Of a stretch of 64,000 bases of DNA, positions 30,337 through 40,154 are shown one piece after another (the stretch's first letter is position 1; each line of letters starts with the position of its first letter). A model generated the notes under the pieces. That model ran no database searches. It was given only the letters and a program-made list of their open reading frames with translations, and was not told the DNA's origin. The position numbers and the translations under genes are program-made. Source of the stretch: Streptomyces sp. WAC08241 (GTDB lineage: Bacteria; Actinomycetota; Actinomycetes; Streptomycetales; Streptomycetaceae); the NCBI GenBank assembly GCA_007858575.1, contig CP042279.1:6975001-7039000 (forward strand). Reading direction: 5' to 3'.

Positions 30337-31995
30337 CGGCGCCCGTGTCCGTGACGGACGCCCCGGCCGCCGCTCCGGTCCCGGAGAAGGCGAAGGCCCC
30401 TCCGCCCTGCGCAGCGGGCCCTCATGGCGGCCGGGTCGCTCGTCTCCCGCGCCACCGGGTTCGTCCGCGCCGCCGTCGTCGCCGCCGCGCTCGGCGCGGC
30501 CACCGTCGCCGACGGCTACGCGGTCGGGAACTCCGTCCCCACGATCGTCTACACGCTCCTCCTGGGCGGCGCCCTCAACGCCGTCTTCGTCCCCGAGCTG
30601 GTCAAGGCCGCCAAGGAGCACGAGGACGGCGGCGTCGCCTACACCGACCGGCTGCTCACCCTGTGCGCGCTCGCCCTCGTCGCGCTCACCGCCGTCGCCG
30701 TGCTCGCCGCGCCGCTCATCGTCGACACGTACACCGACTACACGGGCGCGCAGCGGGAGACGACCGTCGCCTTCGCCCGCACCTGCCTCCCGCAGATCCT
30801 CTTCCTCGGGCTCTTCACGCTCCTCGGACAGGTCCTCAACGCCCGGGGCCGGTTCGGCGCCATGATGTGGACGCCCGTCCTCAACAACGTGGTCGTGGTC
30901 GGGGTCTTCGGCCTCTTCCTGGTGGTGAGCGACGGGGCGCGCTCAGCGCGGGGAGACCGCGCTCCTCGGGTGGGGCACCACCGCCGGCATCGCGCTCCAG
31001 GCCCTCGCCCTCGTCCCCTCGCTGCGCGCCGCCGGGTTCCGCTGGCGGCCCCGGTTCGACTGGCGCGGCAGCGGCCTCACGGGCCCGCTGCGGTCGGCCG
31101 GCTGGCTGGTGCTGCTCGTCCTCACCAACCAGGGCGCGTACTGGGTGACCACCTGGATCGCCACCTCGGCGGGCGGCTCGGCGACCGGGGGCGGCGCGGG
31201 CCTCGCCGGGTACAACAACGCCTACCTGCTGTGGGCCGTCCCGCACGGGATCGTCACCGTCTCCCTGGTCACCGCCCTGCTGCCCCGGATGAGCGGCGCG
31301 GCGGCCGGCGGCGACCTCGCCGGGGTCCGGCGGGACGTCTCGTACGCGCTGCGGACCAGCTCCGCCGCCGTCGTCCCCGCCGCCTGCGCGCTCCTCGCGC
31401 TCGCCGTGCCCCTGATGACGGTGGTCTTCCGGTACGGGGCGACGGGCGACGACGACATCCGCGCGATGTCCTGGATCCTGATGGCCCTCGCGCCCGGCCT
31501 GATCGCCCTCTCCGGCCAGTACGTGTGCACCCGCGCCTTCTACGCCCTGCGCGACACCCGCACCCCCTTCCTGCTCAACCTGGTGATCGCCGGCCTGAAC
31601 GCGGGCCTCTCGTACGTCGCGTACCTCCTGCTCCCCGCGCGCTGGACCGTCGCCGGCATGGCGGGGCGTACTCGCTGGCGCTGTGGGCGGGCTGGGGCGT
31701 GACGGCGTACGTGCTGCGGCGGCGGCTCGGGGCCGGGGGCCCAGGAGCCCGGCGGCTCCGGGGGCTCCGTCGCCGGGCTCGCGCGGCTCCTCGTCGCCGC
31801 CGTGCCCGCCGCCGGGTACGGGCTCCTCGTCGCCGACCTCGTCGGCCCGGCCGGGCCGTGCCCGCCGGGCTCGCCGGGGCGCTCGCGATCCTCGCCGTCT
31901 TCGCCGTCCTGGCCCGGCCCCTGCGCCTCACCGAGGTGCGCGCCCTCCTGGACGGGCTCCTGGGGCGGCTGCGTCCCTCCGCCCGCCGTGCGTGA
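30333..31995 (+). CDS. murJ: MurJ/MviN lipid II flippase
   Basis: Polytopic membrane protein, about 555 residues, moving lipid II across the membrane. Signatures: LMAAGSLVSRATGFVRAAVV, TIVYTLLLGGALNAVFVPEL, FLGLFTLLGQVLNARGRFGA, MMWTPVLNNVVVVGVFGLF. Helices continue to the end (GALAILAVFAVLARPLRLTE). No C-terminal kinase-like domain as in mycobacterial MurJ. At least five indels, including GCGCTC read as GCGCGCTC near 30940 together with a missing G near 30957. Start ATG 30333 overlaps the Fem stop. Streptomyces often carry several MurJ-family genes, so this need not be the essential one. Confidence 0.9.
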
Positions 31996-32028
31996 AACCC
32001 GCCCCGACGACCTTGGGATACTCCACAC

Positions 32029-32708
32029 ATGCCCCGCGTGCTCCTGATAGAAGACGACCCTCCGTCCGCGAGGGGGTCGAGCTCGGGCTGCGGCGGCGCG
32101 GGCACGAGGTGCGGACCGCCCCCACCGGGGAGGCGGGGCTCGCCGCGCTCGGGGAGTTCCGGCCCGACCTGCTCCTGCTCGACCTGATGCTGCCCGGCAT
32201 GAACGGCGTCCAGGTCTGCCGCCGGGTCCGGGAGGGCAGCCAGCTCCCGATCATCATGCTGACCGCCCGGGGCGACGACTTCGACGTCGTCGTCGGCCTG
32301 GAGGCCGGAGCCGACGACTACATCGTCAAGCCCGCCCGCACCGAGGTCATCGAGGCGCGGATACGGGCCGTGCTCCGCCGCATCGAGGAGCCCGGCTCCG
32401 GGCGGTCGGCCGTCGAGGTCCACGGGGAGCTGGCCGTCGACCGGGCCGGGCTCACCGTCGCCAAGGCGGGCGAGCGGATCGCCTCGCCCCTCCGAGATGA
32501 AGCTGCTGCTCCACCTCTCCGCCGCCCCCGAGCAGGTCTTCAGCCGGCAGCAGCTCCTCGAACACGTCTGGGAGCACAGCTACCACGGGGACGCCCGGCT
32601 GGTCGACGCCTGTGTCCGCCGCCTCCGGAACAAGATCGAGGACGTCCCCGGCGAGCCCCGCTACATCCAGACCCTGCGGGCTTCGGCTACCGCTTCGGAC
32701 CGCTGTGA
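32029..32708 (+). CDS. OmpR-family response regulator
   Basis: Two-component regulator, about 226 residues. The receiver has VLLIEDDPSVREGVELGLRR, phospho-Asp in LLLLDLMLPGMNGVQV, Thr in IIMLTARGDDFDVVVGLEAG, and Lys in YIVKPARTEV. The winged helix has MKLLLHLSAAPEQVFSRQQL, LEHVWEHSYHGDARLVDACV, RRLRNKIEDVPGEPRYIQTL. Three indels (32060, 32487, 32685). ATG 32029, 34 bases after murJ. The stop overlaps the kinase GTG (GTGA). By position it may control envelope genes. Confidence 0.93.
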
Positions 32709-34293
32709 AGGTCCGTACGGGTATGGATACGGATACGGGTACGGACGAGGGCACCGAGGCACCCGGTTCCCAGGCGCCCGGCTCGGAAGCCCCCGTTTCC
32801 GAAGCACCCGGTTCTGAAGCACCCGGCGCCGGGCCCCGCCGCCGCCGGACCCGCGCCCCGCGCCTGCGGCCGCACCCCTTCGGGCTGCGGACCCGGCTCG
32901 TCCTCGCCTTCCTGCTCGTCGCCGCCGTCGGCTGCGGCACCACCGCCGCCCTCACCTACCGGGCCGCCCGCAACGCCATCCTGGAGCAGACCCAGAACAC
33001 CGCCGTCTCCGCCTTCCGCGAGCAGGTCGACGCGCTCTACGTCCGCCTGCCCGCCGACGCCGCCAGCCTGCGGACCGACGTCCTGCGGATCGCCCGCCAG
33101 GGCAAACCCCGCTCCTGGCGCGTCTACGCCGAGTACGGCACCCTCCGCGTCTCCTCCACCGACCGGCCCACCTCCTCCGTCATCACCCCCGAACTGCGGG
33201 CCCGCGCCCGGGCCCGGGACGCCGCCCCGCACGCCGGCTTCCAGCGGGTTGTGAAGAACGGCACCCCGTACCTGACCATCGCCGTCCCCGCCGTCTTCCT
33301 GGCCGATGCCCGGGGAACCGCCCAGCCCACCGGCCTCGTCCTCTACGCCGTCATGGAGCTGAACGAGGAGGAGGCCAACGTCGAGGCCATGGTCACCGCC
33401 GCCCGCGACGGCGCCCTGCCCGCCCTCGCCGTCGCCCTGATCCCCGCGCTCCTCGCCGCCCGGGGCGTCCTGCGGCCCGTGCGCGAACTGCGGCAGGCCG
33501 CCCACCACATGGGGCAGGGCCGCCTCGACACCCGCATCCACGTCAAGGGCGGTGACGAACTGGCCGACCTGGCCCGCACGTTCAACGAGTCCGCCGGCCG
33601 GCTCGAACGCTCCGTCGCCGAACTCCGCAGCGCCGAGGCCCGCGCCCGCCGCTTCGCCTCCGACGTCTCGCACGAGCTGCGCACCCCGCTCGCCGGGATG
33701 CTCGCCGTCACCGAGGTCCTCGACGAGGACGCCGGGAGCCTCGACAGCGACACCGCCCGCGCGGTCCGCCTGATCAGCGCCGAGACCGGGAAGCTCGCCG
33801 TGCTCGTCGAGGACCTGATGGAGATCTCCCGCTTCGACGCGCGCGCCGCCGAGCTCCACACCGACGAGGTCGACGCCGCCGACTGCGTCCGCAAGACCCT
33901 CCAGCGCCGCCACTGGGACGACCCGGACCGGGTCGTCCCGCACCTCGCGGAGGGGATCAGGGCCCGGCTCGACCCGCGCCGCTTCGACGTCGTCGTCGCC
34001 AACCTCGTCGGCAACGCGCTGCGGCACGGCGGGACGCCGGTCACGGTCGAGCTGTACGCGGAGGGGACGTGCTGGTGACGGAGGTCGCCGACCGGGGGCC
34101 GGGCATCGACCCGGAGGTCCTGCCGCACGTCTTCGACCGCTTCTACAAGGCGGACCGGGCCAGGACCCGCTCGGAGGGCAGCGGCCTCGGCCTCGCGATC
34201 ACCCTGGAGAACGTCCGGCTCCACGGCGGCACCGTCACGGCCGCCAACCGCCCCGGGGGCGGGGCCGTGTTCACCGTGCGGACGCCCCTGTGA
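32705..34293 (+). CDS. sensor histidine kinase (HAMP, HisKA, HATPase)
   Basis: Membrane sensor of about 530 residues. Repeat-rich N-terminus, then helix LVLAFLLVAAVGCGTTAAL, extracytoplasmic domain (about 150 residues), second helix region ALPALAVALIPALLAARGVL, HAMP, H-box RRFASDVSHELRTPLAGMLA, N-box VVVANLVGNALRHGG, and G-boxes ADRGPGIDPEVLPHVFDRFY, SEGSGLGLAITLENVRLHG. One frameshift near 34072. GTG 32705 overlaps the regulator stop; ATG 32723 is an alternative. Followed by a lipoprotein with GTGA overlap, which may be its accessory sensor. Resembles CseC-type kinases in layout but sigE/cseA are absent. Confidence 0.93.
32723..32826. repeat. tandem repeats coding GSEAPGSEAP at the kinase N-terminus
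   Basis: A short GGATAC/GGGTAC run (32723-32744), then about five units of 15 bp (CCCGGTTCTGAAGCA variants) giving the pentapeptide A-P-G-S-E. It lies in the cytoplasmic N-terminus before the first helix. Confidence 0.8.
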
Positions 34294-34885
34294 GGCGCCG
34301 GGCCGCCGCGGCCGGGGCCGTCCTGCTCGCCGCCCTGTCCGGCTGCGGCATACAGCGGACCGACGTCGTCGAGGCGGGCGGGGCGGCGACCGTCATCGTC
34401 CAGCCGGTCCCCGAGGAGCGGATGACGCTCTACTTCCTCGGCCCCGACGACCGGCTGATGCCGATGGTCCGCGACCTCGGGCGGCCCGAACCGACCGCCA
34501 CCCGCCCGGCCGGCGGCACGGTCCCGTACGACGGGTTCGGTCCGGGGTACGAGGTCTCCACCGGGACCCTGCGCCGCGAGCCGGTCACCGTCGACAAGGC
34601 CCTCGCCGCGCTCCTCGCCGGACCGGGGCCGGAGGAGGCGGCGGCGGGCGCCACCACCGCCCTGCCGAGGGGCGGCACCCGGGCCCCGCGCGTCGAGACG
34701 GAGCGGAGCGGACCGTCCGCCCCGGCGCTCCGGATCAGGGCCCCTTCCCCGTAGGGGACCTCCCGGAGACGGCCGTGCGCCAACTGGTGTGCACGGCCGC
34801 CTACGCGCACCACTCGACGGGCCGGGCCGAGGTGACGGTCGCCGGCCCCGACGGGACGCTGCCCGCCACGCGCTGCGAAGACTGA
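34290..34885 (+). CDS. lipoprotein downstream of the two-component system
   Basis: About 197 residues. Leader RRAAAAGAVLLAALSGCGIQ has a lipobox (LSGC). The mature part begins VVEAGGAATVIVQPVPEERM, TLYFLGPDDRLMPMVRDLGR; a later segment is EPVTVDKALAALLAGPGPEE, and it ends CTAAYAHHSTGRAEVTVAGP, DGTLPATRCED. This layout recalls GerMN-type lipoproteins that accompany sensor kinases such as MtrB-LpqB, but the match is weak. One missing G near 34744. GTG 34290 overlaps the kinase stop. It could tune the sensor; function is not shown. Confidence 0.75.
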
Positions 34886-34919
34886 GGGCCCGCCCGGCGG
34901 ACCGTGACCGAGATCGCGA

Positions 34920-35192
34920 CTACGGCCGGCCGAACGCCCTGCTGGCGATGACGTTCGCGATCACCACGTAGACGACCGCGGGGATGCCGTAGTCGAGCAG
35001 CACCTGAAGCGTGTGCCCGGCGACGTCGAAGAGCCCGATCGACCAGGCGGCGAGCCAGTCGGCGGCGGAGTGGAACCAGCCGACGACGGTGTTGGCCCGG
35101 TTGGCGTCGAGCAGGGCCATGATGATCCAGATCACCAGGATGCCCGCGAGCACGTGGGCCACGGTTCTTATGACGGAGTCGATGCCTCTCAT
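34920..35192 (-). CDS. small two-helix membrane protein
   Basis: 90 residues, intact, not recognised as a named family. Two hydrophobic stretches: VLAGILVIWIIMALLDANRA and VLLDYGIPAVVYVVIANVIA, with a polar loop between. ATG 35192 has CGGAG upstream. It is convergent with the lipoprotein gene and 52 bp downstream of the serine hydrolase stop on the same strand, so it is probably the second gene of that unit. Confidence 0.7.
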   Translation of the reverse strand: MRGIDSVIRTVAHVLAGILVIWIIMALLDANRANTVVGWFHSAADWLAAWSIGLFDVAGHTLQVLLDYGIPAVVYVVIANVIASRAFGRP

Positions 35193-35244
35193 GGACTCCG
35201 TTTTGCCCGCACCGCCCGGGACAAACGGGCGGTGCGACAGACCC

Positions 35245-36097
35245 TCAGACCGCCCGCAGGTCCGCCAGGACCGCGTCCGTGAACGGCGGCCAGGCCTCGA
35301 CCGCCCACGGCCCGAAGGGCCGGTCGGCGAGGGCCACGCACGCGGCCCGCGCGTCCGGGTCGATCCACAGGAAGGTCCCGGACTGCCCGAAGTGCCCGAA
35401 GGTGCGCGGCGAGGACGTGGCGCCCGTCCAGTGCGGGGACTTCCCGTCGCGGATCTCGAAGCCGAGCCCCCAGTCGTTGGCCGCTGGTGCCCGTAGCCGG
35501 GCAGGATGCCGGTCAGACCCGGGTGCGTCACGGTCATCGCGTCCAGGACGGTCCGGGCGTCGAGCAACCGGGGCGCCTGCACCTCGGCGGCGAACCGCAC
35601 CAGGTCGTCCACGGTCGACACGCCGTCCTTGGCGGGCGAGCCCTCCAGCGTCGTGGACGCCATGCCGAGCGGCTCCAGGACGGCCTGGTGCAGGTAGTCG
35701 GCGAAGGGGATGTCGGTGGCCTTGGCGACGTGGTCGCCGAGGGCCTCGAAGCCGGTGTTGGAGTAGATCCGGCGGGTGCCCGGCGCGGCCTGGACCCGGT
35801 TCTCGTCGAAGGCGAGGCCCGAGGTGTGGGCGAGGAGGTGGCGGACGGTCGAGCCCTCGGGCCCGGCCGGCTCGTCCAGGTCGATCGCCCCTCCTCGTAC
35901 GCGACGAGCACCGCGTACGCCGCGAGCGGCTTGGTCACCGAGGCGAGCGGGAAGCGCCGTCCGGTGGGGCCGTGGGCCCCGGCCAGGGTGCCGTCCGCGC
36001 GGACCACGGCGGCGGCCGCGGTGGGGACGGGCCAGTCCTCGATCGACGCCAGGCTCGGCAGACCGTTCTCCACGCTGTTCTCCACGGGGCTCTCCAT
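35245..36097 (-). CDS. serine hydrolase of the class C beta-lactamase / DD-peptidase fold
   Basis: Penicillin-binding-type hydrolase of about 285 residues. Motif 1 SxxK is in GRRFPLASVTKPLAAYAVLV, motif 2 YSN in TRRIYSNTGFEALGDHVAKA, motif 3 HxG in RTFGHFGQSGTFLWIDPDAR. No signal peptide is visible (starts MESPVENSVENGLPSLAS), so it may be cytoplasmic, as for esterase-like members. Two frameshifts (35485, 35893). ATG 36097. Divergent from MerR. Could be an esterase or peptidase; beta-lactam resistance is not implied. Confidence 0.88.
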
Positions 36098-36167
36098 GAC
36101 ACCGAGCCTACTGGCCCTCCCGGAACGGGCTTGCTTCGAGTGCGCTCCAACCCCCTAGCGTGGAGGC

Positions 36168-36646
36168 ATGAGCGTGATCGCGAGCACGAGCGGTACGACC
36201 ACGAACGGTACGGCGACGACCGGCACGACCGGCACGACCGGCACGACCGGCACGGGCACGGACGGCGGCCGGACGCCGCACCACACCATCAGCGAGGTCG
36301 CCGCCCTGACCGGCCTCTCGGCGCACACCCTGCGCTGGTACGAGCGGATCGGCCTCATGCCGCACGTCGACCGCTCGCACACGGGACAGCGCCGCTTCAC
36401 CCCGCGCGACCTGGACTGGCTGGCCTTCGTCGGCAAGCTGCGGCTGACCGGGATGCCGGTCGCCGACATGGTCCGGTACGCCGAGCTGGTGCGGGCGGGG
36501 ACCACACCCGTGAGGAACGCCGCGAACTCCTGGAGGCCACCCGGCGGGACGTCCTCGCCCGGGTCGCCGAGCTCCAGGACACGCTCGCCGTGCTCGACGT
36601 CAAGATCGCCCACTACGGGACCGCATGCGGAGGAACGCCATCATGA
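36168..36646 (+). CDS. MerR-family regulator with Thr-Gly repeat leader
   Basis: About 158 residues. MerR domain: HHTISEVAALTGLSAHTLRW, YERIGLMPHVDRSHTGQRRF, then DWLAFVGKLRLTGMPVADMV and a coiled helix ATRRDVLARVAELQDTLAVL. It has no cysteine metal site, as in the aldo-keto-reductase-linked MerR group. The first 37 residues are TTNGTATTGTTGTTGTTGTG, coded by a 9-bp tandem repeat, unlike the family. One base missing near 36500. ATG 36168. The stop TGA overlaps the start of the aldo-keto reductase (ATGA), so it probably regulates its own operon. Confidence 0.9.
36216..36251. repeat. four 9-bp units ACGACCGGC in the MerR leader
   Basis: Perfect units at 36216, 36225, 36234 and 36243, flanked by ACGGCG/ACGGGC variants. 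Encodes Thr-Thr-Gly. A likely slippage-prone tract near the start codon. Confidence 0.95.
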
Positions 36647-37665
36647 CCAGCGTGACCAGGATCGACACCGTGCGCCTCGGGGGCCAGGACGGACCGGAGG
36701 TCGGAGTCCAGGGCTTCGGCGCCATGGGGATCAGCGAGTTCTACGGCGCCACCGACGAGGCCGCCGCCCGCGACACCCTCGACGCGGCCCTGGAGGCCGG
36801 CGTCACCCTCATGGACACCGCCGATATCTACGGCAACGGCGCCAACGAAGAGTTCTCGCCCCTTCCTGGCCGCCCACCGCGACGAGGTCGTCCTCGCCAC
36901 CAAGTTCGCCATCGAGCGGCGCGCCGACGACCCCTCCTACCGGGGCATCCGCAACGATCCGGCGTACATCAGGAGCGCCGTCGAGAACAGCCTGCGCCGC
37001 CTCGGCGTCGAGACCATCGACCTCTACTACATGCACCGCCGCGACCCGGAGGTCCCGTTCGCCGAGTCCGTCGGCGCGATGGCCGAACTCGTCCGGGAGG
37101 GCAAGGTCCGCCACCTGGGCCTGAGCGAGGTCACGGGCCCGAGCTGCGCGAGGCCCACGCCGTGCACCCGATCGCCGCCCTCCAGTCGGAGTGGTCGCTC
37201 TTCTCCCGGGACGTGGAGCGCAGCGCCGTCGGCGCCGCCGCCGACCTCGGCGTGACCGTCGTGCCGTACTCGCCGCTCGGCAGGGGCTTCCTGACCGGGG
37301 CGTTCGCGGACGCCGGCAAGGACCTCCAGAGCGGCGACTTCCGGGCCCACCAGCCCCGGTTCACCGGCGAGAACGCGGAGCGGAACGCCGCCCTGCTCGA
37401 CCCGGTCCGCGAGATCGCCGCCGCCCACGGGGCGACCCCGGCGCAGATCGCCCTCGCCTGGGTCCAGCAGCGGGCCTCCGTGCACGGCGTCACGGTCGTC
37501 CCGATCCCCGGCACCCGCAAGCGCTCCCGCCTCCTGGAGAACGCGGCCGCCACCCGGATCACCCTCACCGACGCCGAACTGGCCGAGCTGGAGCCGATCG
37601 CCGGCCGGGTGGCGGGCGACCGCTACCCGGACATGAGCTCCACGGCGGTGAGCCGGGAGGTCTGA
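36643..37665 (+). CDS. aldo/keto reductase
   Basis: NADPH-dependent carbonyl reductase, about 338 residues. The tetrad is visible: Asp in TLMDTADIYGNGANEEFLA, Tyr in DIYGNG, Lys in EVVLATKFAIERRADD, His in IDLYYMHRRDPEVPFAESV. Cofactor segments are PYSPLGRGFLTGAFADAGKD and VVPIPGTRKRSRLLENAAAT. Two indels (36862, 37142). Start ATG 36643 overlaps the MerR stop. This belongs to the AKR group related to pyridoxal reductases and general stress protein Gsp69; the substrate is not decided. Confidence 0.93.
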   Translation: MTSVTRIDTVRLGGQDGPEVGVQGFGAMGISEFYGATDEAAARDTLDAALEAGVTLMDTADIYGNGANEEFSPLPGRPPRRGRPRHQVRHRAARRRPLLPGHPQRSGVHQERRREQPAPPRRRDHRPLLHAPPRPGGPVRRVRRRDGRTRPGGQGPPPGPERGHGPELREAHAVHPIAALQSEWSLFSRDVERSAVGAAADLGVTVVPYSPLGRGFLTGAFADAGKDLQSGDFRAHQPRFTGENAERNAALLDPVREIAAAHGATPAQIALAWVQQRASVHGVTVVPIPGTRKRSRLLENAAATRITLTDAELAELEPIAGRVAGDRYPDMSSTAVSREV

Positions 37666-37696
37666 GCCCTTCAAGGAACGGGCCGGGAGGTCCGAG

Positions 37697-37720
37697 CCCG
37701 AAGGCCCCCGGGCCTTCGGG
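37697..37720. terminator. hairpin between aldo-keto reductase and acyltransferase
   Basis: CCCGAAGGCC (37697-37706) with GGCCTTCGGG (37711-37720), loop cccg, between convergent genes. Confidence 0.85.
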
Positions 37721-37760
37721 AAGCCGGACGGGCCGGGGCCCGAGCGGGCTGTGGGCGCGC

Positions 37761-38964
37761 TCACCCCAGCCCCAGCGCGAAGACCGCGAAGCCCGCCGCG
37801 AGCAGCCCCGCGAGCGCGCGGCGGCCCGGCCCGGTCCCCGCCCACGGCGACTCGAAGCCCCGCGCGTACCGCCCGATCAGCAGGAGGAGCCCGGCGAAGA
37901 CCGGCATCCAGGCGAGCCGGGCCAGGATCCAGCCCGTCGAGTCGGGCGCGCCGACCAGGCCCGGGACCTCCCCGGCGTACGCGGCCGGGACCGCGGCGGC
38001 AAGCATCGCCGTCTGGTGCCAGCACAGGACCGTCATGGCCGAGAGGTTCACGACCACGACCGGCGCCCAGAGCGCGGGCCGCCGCAGGAGCGCGCCGAGC
38101 CGGTCGCGGAGCAGGATCGCGGCGCCGCTCTGCGCGGCGGCGAGGGCCAGGACGAGCAGCGACGGCGGGTGCGAGTTGGTGCGGGCCTCGCCCGGGACGC
38201 CGACCATCGACGCCGGGTAGCCGAAGAGGAGCAGCAGAACGGCGAAGAGGACGGCCCCGCCGAGGAGCAGGGCCCACGCGTGGCGCCGGGCCACCCGGCC
38301 CTCGCCCCACGAGACGCCGAGCTGATAGGCGAAGAGCCAGCCGGGCAGGACGTTCAGGAGGCCCAGCCAGGACGGCACGGCGTCGGCGTACGGCCCGTAC
38401 CGCAGGAGGTCGACGACGGCGACCGAGCCGAGCAGCGGGGCCGCCGCCCACGCCCCGAGGCGGCGGGCGGCCCGCACGCAGTACGGGGTGAGCGCGGTGA
38501 CCACCGCGTAGACCCCGACGAACCACAGCGGCTGGACCACCAGCGTGGACGCCGTCCGCAGGGTGTCCACGGGCACCCCGAGCCCGAAGTGGAGCAGAGG
38601 CAGGAGCGCCGCCCACACGGCGGTGACCCCGAGTACCGGCCGCCCGAGCCGGGCGAGCCGGCCACCGAGCCACGCGCGCGTGGAGCCCTTCCGGCGCCGG
38701 TACGAGAGGACGGACGCGTACCCGCCGACCAGGAAGAAGATCCCCAGCATCTGGAGGACCCAGCTCACCGGCGCGAGCCCGGCGAAGGTGCCGAGCGGAC
38801 TGGCGTTGTGGAGCGCGCCGTCGGGGAGCGCGTGAAGCCGCCGAGCAGCCAGTGCCCGGTGGGCACGGCGAGCAGGGCGAGGGCCCGCAGCCCGTCGACC
38901 GCCCGGTCGCGGTGGGCGGGGTGGCGGCCTCGATCCGCCGGGCGACGACCGCAAGGGAACTCAT
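37761..38964 (-). CDS. acyltransferase 3 family membrane protein (OafA-like)
   Basis: About 400 residues with roughly ten helices; this family acetylates surface sugars or secreted metabolites. Motifs: RAVDGLRALALLAVPTGHWL (first helix with the catalytic His), FFLVGGYASVLSYRRRKGST (the FFxxSGF-like motif, here FFLVGGY), AVLFAVLLLLFGYPASMVGV, and SAMTVLCWHQTAMLAAAVPA. Three frameshifts (38822, 38835, 38910). Start ATG 38964 overlaps the stop of the upstream DUF1023 gene (ATGA), so the pair is co-translated. Target unknown. Confidence 0.88.
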
Positions 38965-39940
38965 CGGACGTCCCCTCGGCGATCGCGGCGAACGCCCGCA
39001 GGGACGAGGTCCCGGCCGCGAAGTAGCCGCCGTGTCCGGCGGCGTCCTCCGCCGGGATCCGGCGCGCCCCGAAGGACGGCCCGGTGGGGTCGGCGCCGTG
39101 CCCGAGCCCCGCGAATTCGACGTTCGGGACGCGGTCGATCCAGTCGGTGGGGTCCTTCGCCGCCCACACCCGCGCGGAGGTGCCGAGGTCGGCGACGTTC
39201 TCCGCGCGCATCCCGGGCGAGCCGAAGACCACCAGGTCCTTCGCCTTCAGCTCGTGGGCGGCGAGCCCGCAGACCACCGAGCCGTAGCTGTGGCAGAACA
39301 CCGAGGGCTCGGCGGCGCCGACGGCCGCGAGGCCGTCCGCGAACCGGGCGAGCCGCCCGGCCCCGGCCTCGGCGAGCCGGCCGGTGGCCGCGTCCAGGCC
39401 GACGCCGACGGGGGTGGTGTACCCGGCCCAGGCGACGACCGCCGTCCGGCCCCCGGTCGCCCGGCGCAGGGCGGCCGCCATGTCCGCGAGCGGCCGGACG
39501 TGCCCGGCGTCGACGTCGGAGCCGGGCACGACCACCGCCACGTGCGCGGCCCGCGCCAGGTCCCCGTAGACCAGGGCCACCTGCCCCCGGCCGCGCGGAT
39601 CGTAGGCGAGCACCCGGGCGTCCCCGAACGCCCCCTTCGTGACCCGGGCGTTGGCCTCGTACCGCAGCTCCAGCGGGGCCCCGTCGAGGTTCCCGACGAC
39701 GGCCGGGTGCTCCCGCACCAGCCTCTTCCTCTGTACGGGATCGAGTCCCGCGAAGAACCGCGCGGTCCCGGCCACCCCCATCCCCTCCGGGTCCGGCAGC
39801 CCCGCACCCACCCACGCCCCCGTCCCGACCGGCGCCCCGGTCACGGCCTCCTGGGCGTCCCCCGACGCCCAGCCGGCCGTTCCGGCGACCGCGACGGCCG
39901 CCAGGGCCACGGTGATCAGGGTCCTCGCAGTGCGGCGCAT
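38961..39940 (-). CDS. secreted alpha/beta hydrolase, DUF1023 (copy 1)
   Basis: Alpha/beta hydrolase of about 327 residues. Signal peptide RTLITVALAAVAVAGTAGWA; the nucleophile elbow is EPSVFCHSYGSVVCGLAAHE (Ser in HSYGS); then VVFGSPGMRAENVADLGTSA and NVEFAGLGHGADPTGPSFGA, all hallmarks of DUF1023. In the raw frame it reads straight into the acyltransferase. Adding one G to the G4 run near 38985 gives the end FAAIAEGDVR and a TGA at 38961 that overlaps the next ATG. ATG 39940. A paralogue lies at 43442. Confidence 0.88.
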
Positions 39941-40058
39941 GGGCCCGCCCTCCCTCTCCGGCTTCTCGCTCGTCCGCCGGTCGTCCGGCGACGGGAGGAA
40001 GGTAGGAAGCGGGTGGGTGACGGCACGTCACACCGGGGGCCAACTGCCCTTTGATACC

Positions 40059-40114
40059 GGGGTAGGGGGTGGGGGAGGGCCGTCCCCGGGGAAGGGGTGG
40101 GGTTTTCCCCGGGG
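40059..40114. terminator. hairpin with adjacent G-quadruplex motif after the NarL-type system
   Basis: CCCCGGGGAA (40084-40093) pairs with TTCCCCGGGG (40105-40114) and would end minus-strand transcripts from 40835. Just beyond is GGGG-ta-GGGGG-t-GGGGG-a-GGG (40059-40079), a compact four-run G tract. A 17-bp direct duplication lies at 40133-40166 across the regulator stop codon. Confidence 0.7.
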
Positions 40115-40154
40115 GTTTCCCGGTCCTCGTCCGGGCGTCAGGCTGTGCTGGGCG

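Noticed and set aside
32029..34885. CseB-CseC system
   Set aside because: The layout (regulator, kinase, lipoprotein) is similar but there is no sigE or cseA upstream; the upstream gene is murJ and the lipoprotein is downstream.
37761..39940. DUF1023-acyltransferase fusion
   Set aside because: Adding one G near 38985 gives a DUF1023 stop that overlaps the acyltransferase ATG (ATGA), the usual coupled layout.
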